From assembly GCF_042665295.1 (NCBI RefSeq), contig NZ_JBHTCO010000004.1, positions 434,001-498,000 on the forward strand: 64,000 bases of DNA, written 5' to 3'. This DNA is from Scopulibacillus_A cellulosilyticus. Lineage in GTDB: Bacteria > Bacillota > Bacilli > Bacillales > Sporolactobacillaceae. The position numbers were made by a program, and so were the translations under genes. A model generated the notes under the pieces. The model did not search any database, had not been told where the DNA came from, and saw only the letters and a list, made by a program, of their open reading frames with translations. Shown one piece after another: positions 1-7,160 of this stretch (its first letter is position 1; the number at the start of each line of letters is the position of its first letter).

Positions 1-82
1 CCGGATTTTCCATATTAATATTACCCATGTTCTCCCAATGACCCATATGGTCCCAATGCTCCATATTTTCAAAATGTTCCAT
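1..82 (-). CDS. Partial Met/His/Trp-rich small protein, possible spore coat protein
   Basis: Only the first 27 codons are in the window; the gene runs off the left edge. The start is an ATG preceded by a perfect AGGAGG seven bases upstream, so it looks genuine. The visible peptide is strikingly repetitive, built of short units such as EHWDHMG and HWENMGN, rich in Met, His, Trp, Asn and Glu and with no Lys, Arg or Cys. I do not recognise the family. Low-complexity His-rich composition and a SigK-like promoter just upstream fit a late mother-cell coat protein, but that is inference. Confidence 0.6.
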   Translation of the reverse strand, partial: MEHFENMEHWDHMGHWENMGNINMENP

Positions 83-117
83 GCCGATTCCTCCTGTAAA
101 AAAATACGGTACATTTA

Positions 118-144
118 TAACATATGACCCGGGTACAAATGTGT
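118..144 (-). promoter_or_regulatory. SigK-type promoter candidate
   Basis: Read on the minus strand there is AC (144-143), 16 bases, then CATATGTTA (126-118). This fits the mother-cell SigK pattern AC-N16-17-CATANNNTA. It lies about 36 bases upstream of the start codon of the Met/His/Trp-rich gene, a normal leader length. Short motifs of this kind occur by chance, so confidence is modest. Confidence 0.4.
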
Positions 145-258
145 TTGGATGGTTGCCCAGTATGTTTTTTCATGATTCGCATGTCAATTATTATCATAAT
201 TTGTTATGATTTATACTGATTGTAAGTTGGATAGAGAGAAATATGAGGAGGAACTGTC

Positions 259-912
259 TTGAGATTGTTTCGAGTGTTACCTATGTTATTGATAACGGGG
301 TTGCTTTTGTCTGCATGCAGCTTAACTGAAAGTCCGAGTCAGAAAATCTATACCCTGGCAGAGAAATCGGCTTCTAAAGAAAAAGATTTTAATCAAGTTC
401 AAAAACCGCTTGTTGATGCTGAAGAGAAAGAACAAGCTATATATAATCAGTTAGTCACCCTTGATAAAAATAATGTTAAACAGACTGCAAAATTAAGTGA
501 CCAAGCGGTTCAATCAGTCGAAAATAGGGGTCGGCTTTTAAAAAAAGAAAAGAAAAGTATTGATAATGCGTACAATACTTTTAAACAGGCTGTACCTGAA
601 ATAAACAAAATAAAAGATGTTAAATTGAAAAATAAGGCAAAGCAAATGGCGGATACAATGAAAGCCCGCTATAAAGATTATCAAATATTACATAATGAAT
701 ATTCTGAAGCCTTAAAAGACGACCGGAAGCTTTATGAATTATTTAAGGATAAGAATTTAAAGATTGAGACATTGCAAACTCAATTAGAAAAAGTAAACAA
801 TCATTATAAAGCGATAAGTAAAGATAAAGAAACTTTTAATAAAGCAACAAAAATATTCAATCAACAAAAGAAAACTTTTTATGATGCTGCAGATATCAAT
901 AATAAGAAATGA
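259..912 (+). CDS. ykyA: YkyA-type cell-surface lipoprotein
   Basis: 217 residues, TTG start with AGGAGG seven bases upstream. The N-terminus is a lipoprotein signal peptide with the lipobox LSAC, the lipidated cysteine being residue 20. The rest is Lys/Glu/Gln-rich, almost certainly long alpha-helical coiled coil, with no catalytic motif. Position immediately upstream of pdhA and the architecture match B. subtilis YkyA, a putative cell-wall-binding lipoprotein of unknown role. Monocistronic: it has its own terminator and a long gap before pdhA. Confidence 0.85.
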   Translation: MRLFRVLPMLLITGLLLSACSLTESPSQKIYTLAEKSASKEKDFNQVQKPLVDAEEKEQAIYNQLVTLDKNNVKQTAKLSDQAVQSVENRGRLLKKEKKSIDNAYNTFKQAVPEINKIKDVKLKNKAKQMADTMKARYKDYQILHNEYSEALKDDRKLYELFKDKNLKIETLQTQLEKVNNHYKAISKDKETFNKATKIFNQQKKTFYDAADINNKK

Positions 913-937
913 AAAAGGCGCCAATGGCGCCTTTTTT
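913..937 (+). terminator. Intrinsic terminator of ykyA
   Basis: A perfect 10-bp stem AAAAGGCGCC / GGCGCCTTTT with a three-base loop, ending in six Ts, starts right after the stop codon. Confidence 0.9.
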
Positions 938-1019
938 CATGACAGCGCTATTACAGATATAGTACAGATGGTTATTTTTTATTATAACAGTTTGTGGGAC
1001 AGAATGTAGTTCTTCTTTA

Positions 1020-1049
1020 TTGACTTAAGCAATGTACGTATTATACACT
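1020..1049 (+). promoter_or_regulatory. Putative SigA promoter of the pdh operon
   Basis: TTGACT (1020-1025) is followed by TATACA at 1042 (16-base spacer) or TACACT at 1044 (18-base spacer). It is the best vegetative promoter in the 470-base gap between ykyA and pdhA. If used, pdhA has a leader of about 360 bases containing the phased repeats and the type-1 repeat element. Confidence 0.5.
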
Positions 1050-1150
1050 GTTAATGGATATGGGTTGTACTAGTCAAAAGTTTTTAAATCACTAAGACAG
1101 ATTAATAGCAGTCAAGACCCATTATTTATAACATAAGTTGATTAAATGAC

Positions 1151-1191
1151 GTTTTAAACGGGTATACCAAGTATGGTACAAGTTTTAAACG
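1151..1191 (+). promoter_or_regulatory. Direct-repeat/dyad operator-like site in the pdhA leader
   Basis: The ten-base word GTTTTAAACG occurs at 1151-1160 and again at 1182-1191, exactly 31 bases apart (about three helical turns). Between them lies the dyad TACCA-AGTA-TGGTA (1165-1178). This symmetry suggests a transcription-factor site. I do not recognise the regulator. Confidence 0.4.
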
Positions 1192-1211
1192 TTAATAAAC
1201 ATACTTAACAT

Positions 1212-1350
1212 TATAAAGTTAACTTGGCCGGCGCCAAGCCGATAGGCACAGGTGATTGCCCAGTTGCACTTATACTATCTGCCTTTCATGGCAACTGCGT
1301 CGAATTTACCTTCTATGCTGCCATGATATAAATCCGATGATAGTGTAAAA
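1212..1350 (+). repeat. Type-1 structured intergenic repeat, copy A
   Basis: First of three copies. It opens with a hairpin CTTGGC-cggc-GCCAAG. It then has an outer stem CTTATACTATC (1268-1278) with GATAGTGTAA (about 1339-1348), enclosing an inner stem CATGGCA/TGCCATG. It lies in the leader of pdhA, in the same orientation as the gene. The pairings are kept in the copies at 14241 and 36785. Confidence 0.7.
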
Positions 1351-1414
1351 AATGATAAATTTAACCAAACTGCTATTAACCCATTTTTTTATTTGAAAGG
1401 AAGAGGTGAAAGGA

Positions 1415-2500
1415 TTGGCAACTAAAAAACTTGACAAAGTTGAGAAGCAATTTGAAATGCTGCAAATTCTCAACGAAGAAGGAGAAGTTGTTAACGAAAA
1501 GGCGATGCCTGATCTCTCTGACGATGAATTAAAAGAATTAATGCGCCGTATGGTCTATACAAGAATTTGGGACCAAAGAGCGCTTTCTTTAAACAGACAA
1601 GGACGTTTAGGATTCTACGCGCCGGTAGCCGGACAAGAAGCTTCCATGCTTGCAAGCGAATTTGCAATGGAAGATGAAGACTGGTTATTACCGTCTTATC
1701 GCGATATTCCTCAATTAGTATTTCATGGATTGCCTTTAACAAAAGCATTCTTATATTCCAGAGGTCATTTTATGGGCGGACAAATTCCTGAGGGTGTTAA
1801 CGCTTTAATGCCTCAAATCATTATTGCTGCGCAATGTACACAGTGTGCAGGAATTGCCTTAGGGCTTAAAAAGCGCGGTAAAAAGAACGTTGCATTCACA
1901 TACTTTGGCGATGGCGCAACCTCTCAAGGCGACTTTTATGAAGGCCTTAACTTTGCCGGTGCTTATCAGGCTCCAGCTGTCTTTATTTCACAAAACAACC
2001 GTTTTGCGATCTCTGTACCGGTTGAAAAGCAAACTGCTTCTAAGACGCTTGCACAAAAATCTGTCGCAGCAGGTATTCGCGGCATCCAGGTTGACGGTAT
2101 GGATCCGCTCGCAGTTTATGCAGCAACAAAAGAAGCTCGTGAAAATGCTGTGAACGGCGAAGGACCGACACTGATTGAAACTTTAACTTACCGTTACGGT
2201 CCGCATACAACTGCAGGCGACGACCCTACCCGTTACCGTACGGAAGAATTAGATAACGAGTGGGAAAAGAAAGATCCGCTTATCCGCTTCCGCAAATTCT
2301 TAGAGAACAAAGGTTTATGGTCTAAGGAAGAAGAGGAAAAAACAGTTGAACAAGCGAAAGATGACATTAAAGCAGCTCTAAAAGAAGCTGATAATACGCC
2401 TAAACAGAAAGTAACAGATTTGATAAAAATTATGAGTGAAACACTTCCATACAATCTGCAAGAACAGTTGGAAGAATACACTGAGAAGGAGTCGAAATAA
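1415..2500 (+). CDS. pdhA: Pyruvate dehydrogenase E1 component, alpha subunit
   Basis: E1 decarboxylates pyruvate with thiamine diphosphate and reductively acetylates the lipoyl group of E2. The alpha subunit carries the TPP/Mg motif: GDG at residues 165-167 and the closing NN at 194-195. Length about 361 residues, typical for the Gram-positive family. I chose the TTG at 1415 because GAGGTGA sits five bases upstream. A GTG at 1406 in frame would add three residues but is too close to a binding site. First gene of pdhABCD; pdhB follows after three bases. Confidence 0.97.
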   Translation: MATKKLDKVEKQFEMLQILNEEGEVVNEKAMPDLSDDELKELMRRMVYTRIWDQRALSLNRQGRLGFYAPVAGQEASMLASEFAMEDEDWLLPSYRDIPQLVFHGLPLTKAFLYSRGHFMGGQIPEGVNALMPQIIIAAQCTQCAGIALGLKKRGKKNVAFTYFGDGATSQGDFYEGLNFAGAYQAPAVFISQNNRFAISVPVEKQTASKTLAQKSVAAGIRGIQVDGMDPLAVYAATKEARENAVNGEGPTLIETLTYRYGPHTTAGDDPTRYRTEELDNEWEKKDPLIRFRKFLENKGLWSKEEEEKTVEQAKDDIKAALKEADNTPKQKVTDLIKIMSETLPYNLQEQLEEYTEKESK

Positions 2501-2503
2501 CCT

Positions 2504-3481
2504 ATGGCGCAAATGACAATGATCCAAGCTATTACTGATGCGCTTCGCACTGAGCTCAAGCGTGATAAAGATGTGCTTGTTTTTGGTGAAGACGTAGGTA
2601 AAAACGGCGGTGTGTTCAGAGCGACGGAAGGATTGCAAGACGAATTTGGCGAAGACCGTGTCTTCGATACGCCTCTTGCCGAATCCGGAATCGGCGGTCT
2701 TGCACTCGGTCTGGCAATGCAAGATTACCGTCCGGTTATGGAAATCCAATTCTTCGGATTCGTTTTTGAAGCAATGGACAGCGTAGTATCGCAAATGGCC
2801 CGCTTACGCTATCGTTCAGGCGGACACTTCAATGCGCCTGTAACAATCCGCGCACCATTCGGCGGCGGCGTTAAAACACCTGAACTTCATGCGGACAACT
2901 TAGAAGGCTTATTTGCTCAAAGCCCTGGTGTTAAAGTTGTTATTCCTTCTACACCATATGATGCAAAAGGCCTGCTTATTTCTGCTATTCGCGATAACGA
3001 TCCGGTTATTTTCCTTGAGCATATGAAACTTTACCGTTCATTCAGAGGCGAAGTGCCTGAAGAAGAATATACAATTGAACTTGGTAAAGCAAACGTTGTT
3101 CGTGAAGGAAATGATGTGACGATCATCACTTATGGTGCAATGGTTCAAACTTCCGTGAAAGCTGCAGAACAATTAGAAAAAGAAAACATCAGCGCTGAAG
3201 TAATTGATTTAAGAACTGTCAGCCCGCTGGATATTGAAACAATTATTAAATCTGTTGAGAAAACAAATCGTGTCGTTGTTGTTCAAGAAGCACAAAAACA
3301 AGCCGGGGTTGCTGCAAACGTTATTGCTGAAATCAATGATCGCGCAATTCTTCATCTTGAAGCGCCGGTTGGCCGCGTTGCAGCTCCTGATACAGTATTC
3401 CCATTTGCCTCTGCAGAAAACGTATGGCTTCCGGATGAAAATGACGTTATTGCAAAGGTTAAAGAAACACTTAATTTTTAA
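2504..3481 (+). CDS. pdhB: Pyruvate dehydrogenase E1 component, beta subunit
   Basis: 325-residue transketolase-like beta subunit that completes the alpha2beta2 E1. An N-terminal pyrimidine-binding region contains FGEDVG near residue 27, and a C-terminal transketolase domain contains VIDLRTVSPLD. Starts at ATG three bases after the pdhA stop; an AAGGAG in the end of pdhA serves as ribosome site at a rather long spacing, suggesting coupled translation. Full length, no oddities. Confidence 0.97.
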   Translation: MAQMTMIQAITDALRTELKRDKDVLVFGEDVGKNGGVFRATEGLQDEFGEDRVFDTPLAESGIGGLALGLAMQDYRPVMEIQFFGFVFEAMDSVVSQMARLRYRSGGHFNAPVTIRAPFGGGVKTPELHADNLEGLFAQSPGVKVVIPSTPYDAKGLLISAIRDNDPVIFLEHMKLYRSFRGEVPEEEYTIELGKANVVREGNDVTIITYGAMVQTSVKAAEQLEKENISAEVIDLRTVSPLDIETIIKSVEKTNRVVVVQEAQKQAGVAANVIAEINDRAILHLEAPVGRVAAPDTVFPFASAENVWLPDENDVIAKVKETLNF

Positions 3482-3538
3482 TAAGTTTCCGGACTGGAAT
3501 TAATTGTAAAACGCAAAATAAAGGAGGCTAAATTAACA

Positions 3539-4813
3539 ATGGCATATAGTTTTAAACTTCCGGATATCGGTGAAGGTATTCATGAAGGCGAAATTGTTAA
3601 ATGGTTTGTTAAACCAGGCGACGAAGTAAAAGAAGACGATGTCCTTGCAGAAGTTCAAAATGATAAATCTGTTGTTGAGATACCATCACCAGTTGATGGC
3701 AAAGTATTAGAAATCAAAGCTGATGAAGGTACTGTAGCAGTTGTCGGCGATGTTATTGTCACATTAGATGCTGAAGGACACGAAGGTGACGATGCAGAAG
3801 AATCAGCAGCTGAAGATACAAAAGAAGAGCAACAAGAAACAGAGGCTAAAGCTGATAATAAAGAGGAAAAACAAGAGGCGGCATCAGCTAAAAATAATGA
3901 CAGCCGCGTTATCGCTATGCCTTCCGTACGAAAATATGCACGTGAAAAAGGTATTAACATCAGCGAAGTACACGGCTCCGGCAACAACGGCCGCATCCTA
4001 AAAGAAGATGTCGACCAATTTGTATCCGGCGGCGGACAGGCTGCTGAAAAAGCGGATGAAAAACCTGCTGAAACAGCAGCACAAAAAGCTGCTCCCGTAC
4101 CGGCTCAAGCCGGCCTTGAAACACGCGAAAAAATCCGCGGCATCAGAAAAGCTATTTCAAATGCAATGGTGCATTCCAAACATACCGCTCCTCATGTTAC
4201 ACTAATGGATGAGGTTGACGTGTCGAAAACTGTTGCTCATCGTAAAGAGTTTAAAGCTGAAGCAGCTGAGCAAGGCATTAAATTAACATATTTACCATAC
4301 GTCGTGAAAGCACTTGTTTCTGCATTAAAAGAGTTCCCTGCTCTTAATGCAACTATCGATGATGAGAACGAAGAAATCGTCTATAAACACTATTACAACA
4401 TTGGTATTGCAACAGATACGGATGCAGGGCTTGTTGTACCTGTTATTAAAGATGCAGACCGTAAATCCATGTACCAAATGGCCACTGAAATCAGCGAATA
4501 TGCAACAAAAGCCCGTGACGGCAAACTGGCTGCAGAAGATATGAAAGGCGGCTCTTGCACAATTACAAATATCGGTTCTGCAGGCGGACAATGGTTTACA
4601 CCGGTCATTAATCATCCTGAAGTTGCTATTCTTGGTATTGGCCGTATTGCAGAAAAAGCAATTGTACGTGATGGGGAAGTTGTTGTTGCTCCAGTACTTG
4701 CTCTTTCTCTAAGCTTCGACCACCGTCTCATCGATGGCGCAACAGCACAAAATGCGTTAAACAAAATTAAGCGGTTGTTGAACGATCCGCAACGACTAAT
4801 AATGGAGGCGTAA
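3539..4813 (+). CDS. pdhC: Dihydrolipoamide acetyltransferase E2 of pyruvate dehydrogenase
   Basis: E2 core that transfers the acetyl group from lipoamide to CoA. Domains in order: one lipoyl domain (about 1-78) with lipoylated Lys43 in NDKSVV; an acidic, Ala/Glu/Lys-rich linker (about 80-120); a peripheral-subunit-binding domain (about 123-162); a second linker; and the acyltransferase domain (about 195-424) with the catalytic DHRLIDG near the end. Ribosome site AAGGAGG lies eleven bases before ATG. Only one lipoyl domain, as usual in Bacillus. pdhD follows after four bases. Confidence 0.97.
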   Translation: MAYSFKLPDIGEGIHEGEIVKWFVKPGDEVKEDDVLAEVQNDKSVVEIPSPVDGKVLEIKADEGTVAVVGDVIVTLDAEGHEGDDAEESAAEDTKEEQQETEAKADNKEEKQEAASAKNNDSRVIAMPSVRKYAREKGINISEVHGSGNNGRILKEDVDQFVSGGGQAAEKADEKPAETAAQKAAPVPAQAGLETREKIRGIRKAISNAMVHSKHTAPHVTLMDEVDVSKTVAHRKEFKAEAAEQGIKLTYLPYVVKALVSALKEFPALNATIDDENEEIVYKHYYNIGIATDTDAGLVVPVIKDADRKSMYQMATEISEYATKARDGKLAAEDMKGGSCTITNIGSAGGQWFTPVINHPEVAILGIGRIAEKAIVRDGEVVVAPVLALSLSFDHRLIDGATAQNALNKIKRLLNDPQRLIMEA

Positions 4814-4817
4814 GCAA

Positions 4818-6227
4818 ATGGTTGTAGGAGAATTTACCACAGAAGTCGATACAGTTGTTATTGGTGCAGGTCCAGGAGGATATGTTGCTGCGATTCGTGC
4901 TGCGCAATTAGGACAAAAAGTTACAATTATTGATAAAGGTAACCTTGGCGGCGTTTGTCTTAATGTGGGATGTATTCCTTCTAAAGCGCTTATTTCAGCG
5001 AGCCACCGCTTTGAACATGCTCAAGAGTCTCAAGATATGGGTATTACTGCTGAAAATGTCAGCATTGACTTCTCCAAGCTTCAAGAATGGAAAGGCTCCG
5101 TTGTTAACAAGCTGACAAGCGGTGTTGCAGGCTTATTAAAAGCAAATAAAGTAGATATTGTAGAAGGCGAAGCCCTTTTTGTCGAGAAAGATGAAATCCG
5201 TGTCAACCATGGCTATGAGTCTTCCCGTTTCAAGTTTAAAAATTGTATCATTGCTACAGGATCAAGCCCAATTGAAATTCCTTCATTTAAATGGAGCGAC
5301 CGTGTCATTTCTTCTACAGGCGCATTAGCGCTTAAAGAAGTACCTAAGAAAATGGTTGTTATCGGCGGCGGTTACATCGGTGTTGAATTAGGGTCTGCTT
5401 TTGCAGGTTTCGGAACTGAAGTAACTATTCTTGAAGGTTCAAAATCCATCCTTCCTGCCTTTGACAAAAAAATGGTTGCGCTTGTTAAGAAACGCCTTAA
5501 GAAGAAAGGTGTTACTATCCATACAGAAGCAATGGCTCAAGGCGTTGAAGAAACAAAAGACGGCGTAACTGTAAAAGCTGAAATTAACGGTAAAGAAGAG
5601 GCATTTGATGCTGATTATGTACTTGTTACAGTCGGCCGCCGTCCAAACACTGACGAGCTTAACCTTGACATGGCGGGTATTGAAACAACAGACCGCGGTC
5701 TTATCAAAGTAGACAAGCAATGTAAAACAAATGTTGACGGTATTTATGCAATAGGCGATATCGTCCCAGGAGCGGCTCTTGCTCACAAAGCTTCTTATGA
5801 AGGCAAGATTGCAGCAGAGGCAATCAGCGGCGAGCCGTCTGAAGTAGATTACATTGGCATTCCTGCAGTTGTTTTCTCTGACCCTGAGCTTGCAACTGTC
5901 GGCTTATCAGAAGAAGAAGCAAAAGAACAAGGCTATGAAGTAAAAGTTGGCCAGTTCCCATTTGCAGCAAATGGCCGTGCTTTGTCTCTTAACGATACAG
6001 ATGGATTTATGAGACTTGTGACTCGTAAAGAAGACGGACTTCTCCTTGGCGCACAAATTGCGGGTTCAGGTGCAAGTGATATGATTGCTGAGCTTGGTCT
6101 TGCTATTGAAGCCGGCATGACTGCAGAAGACATTGCACTTACAATCCATGCTCACCCAACGCTTGGTGAAATTGCTATGGAAGCAGCTGAAGTAGCTCTA
6201 GGTACTCCTATTCATATTGCAAAATAA
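4818..6227 (+). CDS. pdhD: Dihydrolipoamide dehydrogenase E3
   Basis: 469-residue FAD flavoprotein that reoxidises the dihydrolipoyl group with NAD. N-terminal FAD motif GAGPGG (16-21); redox-active disulfide Cys47/Cys52 in CLNVGC; NAD motif GGGYIG; second FAD motif TNVDGIYAIGD; C-terminal dimerisation domain with the active-site HAHPT. Last gene of the operon, closed by a terminator. It probably also serves other 2-oxo acid dehydrogenases, none of which is encoded in this window. Confidence 0.97.
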   Translation: MVVGEFTTEVDTVVIGAGPGGYVAAIRAAQLGQKVTIIDKGNLGGVCLNVGCIPSKALISASHRFEHAQESQDMGITAENVSIDFSKLQEWKGSVVNKLTSGVAGLLKANKVDIVEGEALFVEKDEIRVNHGYESSRFKFKNCIIATGSSPIEIPSFKWSDRVISSTGALALKEVPKKMVVIGGGYIGVELGSAFAGFGTEVTILEGSKSILPAFDKKMVALVKKRLKKKGVTIHTEAMAQGVEETKDGVTVKAEINGKEEAFDADYVLVTVGRRPNTDELNLDMAGIETTDRGLIKVDKQCKTNVDGIYAIGDIVPGAALAHKASYEGKIAAEAISGEPSEVDYIGIPAVVFSDPELATVGLSEEEAKEQGYEVKVGQFPFAANGRALSLNDTDGFMRLVTRKEDGLLLGAQIAGSGASDMIAELGLAIEAGMTAEDIALTIHAHPTLGEIAMEAAEVALGTPIHIAK

Positions 6228-6245
6228 TATTACTTATTAATAAAG

Positions 6246-6273
6246 AAAACCATCACTTAGTGATGGTTTTTTG
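6246..6273. terminator. Bidirectional terminator between pdhD and the slp-like gene
   Basis: Stem AAAACCATCACT / AGTGATGGTTTT with T-run on the plus strand and an A-run before it, so it can end transcription from both sides. It separates two convergent genes. Confidence 0.9.
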
Positions 6274-6281
6274 TATTTACT

Positions 6282-6677
6282 TTATGTTTTTGTTAAAACC
6301 GGTTCAATTTGGTTATAAATATGACTCCAGCTGTGCTTACCTTGAATGGTCTTAATGGCTTGGTTATCGGACAGTAAAATAAGTGCCGGGTATTGGTTAA
6401 CATTGAATTCTTTAGCCAAATCGGGCTGCCTTTTTGCATCATAAATATGAACATCGCAATCTTTATCTGGAAAGTGATCTTTTAACATTAAAAGGGCGTA
6501 ATAATATTGTTTGTCATTATTACCATGATCAAAATCATTTGCCAGTACAATTGTATGCAGACCATGACCTTTAAAAAGGCTTAACGCATGGCTGACTTGA
6601 TAAGTGTGGAGATCTTCACTTGATATTAAAAGTAAAAGAACCAAGGGAAGAAGTTTGAATAGTTTAGTAATGGACAT
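6282..6677 (-). CDS. Small exported thioredoxin-fold-like protein at the slp position
   Basis: 131 residues. A hydrophobic N-terminal segment (residues about 5-18) looks like a signal peptide or membrane anchor. The remainder, with a basic/acidic alpha-beta pattern and a YPALILL strand after a turn, resembles a thioredoxin-like fold. There is no CxxC, so no thiol redox activity is expected. It occupies the place of B. subtilis slp (small lipoprotein) between pdhD and SR1, but no lipobox cysteine is present. Start ATG chosen with GGATGTGAT upstream; a GTG nine bases earlier is possible. Function unknown. Confidence 0.6.
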   Translation of the reverse strand: MSITKLFKLLPLVLLLLISSEDLHTYQVSHALSLFKGHGLHTIVLANDFDHGNNDKQYYYALLMLKDHFPDKDCDVHIYDAKRQPDLAKEFNVNQYPALILLSDNQAIKTIQGKHSWSHIYNQIEPVLTKT

Positions 6678-6890
6678 TCCTATCACATCCGAGACTTTAA
6701 ATATAGGTCTATTTTATCATGTGAAAAGAGGGAAATTCTGAGAATTTAGGATTTGTTATGAAAATGAAAACTAAACTACAAAATGTTACAAATTCACAAC
6801 ATAAATGTTATTGTATTCAATAATTTGACAATTTTTACAAGAGGGCGGCATTCAATAAAGTAATGCATAAAAAGATCATATTAATTTCAT

Positions 6891-6901
6891 TATGTTATAC
6901 T
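6891..6901 (+). promoter_or_regulatory. CcpN-type box, upstream
   Basis: TATGTTATACT fits the B. subtilis CcpN binding pattern as I recall it (TRTGHYATAYW) at every position. It lies just upstream of the -35 region of the SR1 promoter, and 35 bases from the second box. Confidence 0.6.
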
Positions 6902-6909
6902 AATTGGGG

Positions 6910-6938
6910 TTGACATACGAATTGATATGTCATATTAT
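6910..6938 (+). promoter_or_regulatory. SigA promoter of the SR1-like RNA
   Basis: TTGACA (6910-6915), a 17-base spacer and TATTAT (6933-6938): consensus -35 and one mismatch in -10. Predicted start is near 6945. A palindrome TGACAT...ATGTCA (6911-6932) fills the space between the two hexamers. Confidence 0.85.
6926..6936 (+). promoter_or_regulatory. CcpN-type box overlapping -10
   Basis: TATGTCATATT fits TRTGHYATAYW at every position and overlaps the -10 hexamer. One box upstream and one over the core promoter is the layout expected of a repressor such as CcpN, which in B. subtilis controls SR1, gapB and pckA. Confidence 0.65.
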
Positions 6939-6949
6939 ATAAATACAAA

Positions 6950-6963
6950 ATCAAGCGCTTACA
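6950..6963 (+). promoter_or_regulatory. Possible catabolite-responsive element (cre)
   Basis: ATCAAGCGCTTACA matches 11 of 14 positions of the cre pattern TGWAANCGNTNWCA; the mismatches are the first three. It lies just downstream of the predicted SR1 start, a position suited to CcpA repression. Confidence 0.4.
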
Positions 6964-6978
6964 AAGGGGATGGGTAAA

Positions 6979-7089
6979 ATGGGAATCATCATTTGCCAAA
7001 AATGTAACTGCACAATTGATCATGTTGAAGATAATAAGGTTCGTACCTTGTACAGCACATGTCGAAAATGTAAAAAAGCTAAAAAATAA
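6979..7089 (+). CDS. sr1P: SR1P peptide (GapA-associated)
   Basis: 36 residues beginning MGIIICQKC, with two Cys pairs (residues 6/9/11 and 28/31) and a basic KKAKK tail, the pattern of the SR1P family. In B. subtilis SR1P binds glyceraldehyde-3-phosphate dehydrogenase GapA and promotes its association with RNase J1. AAAGGGG lies nine bases before the ATG. The cysteine pairs suggest a metal-binding knuckle, but that is inference. Too short for routine gene finders. Confidence 0.9.
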   Translation: MGIIICQKCNCTIDHVEDNKVRTLYSTCRKCKKAKK

Positions 7090-7120
7090 TTTATTGTAAA
7101 TATATTTTAATGGTGATAAA

Positions 7121-7160
7121 TAATAACAAGCTTGCCGTTTCAGGCAAGCTTGTTATTATT
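7121..7160. terminator. Bidirectional terminator of SR1 and speA
   Basis: A perfect 16-bp stem (7121-7136 with 7143-7158) around a six-base loop. The stop codon of the minus-strand speA lies inside the right arm. Confidence 0.9.

Noticed and set aside
2378..2794. 138-codon minus-strand frame over pdhA/pdhB
   Set aside because: Antisense to two well-supported enzymes; arises from codon bias.
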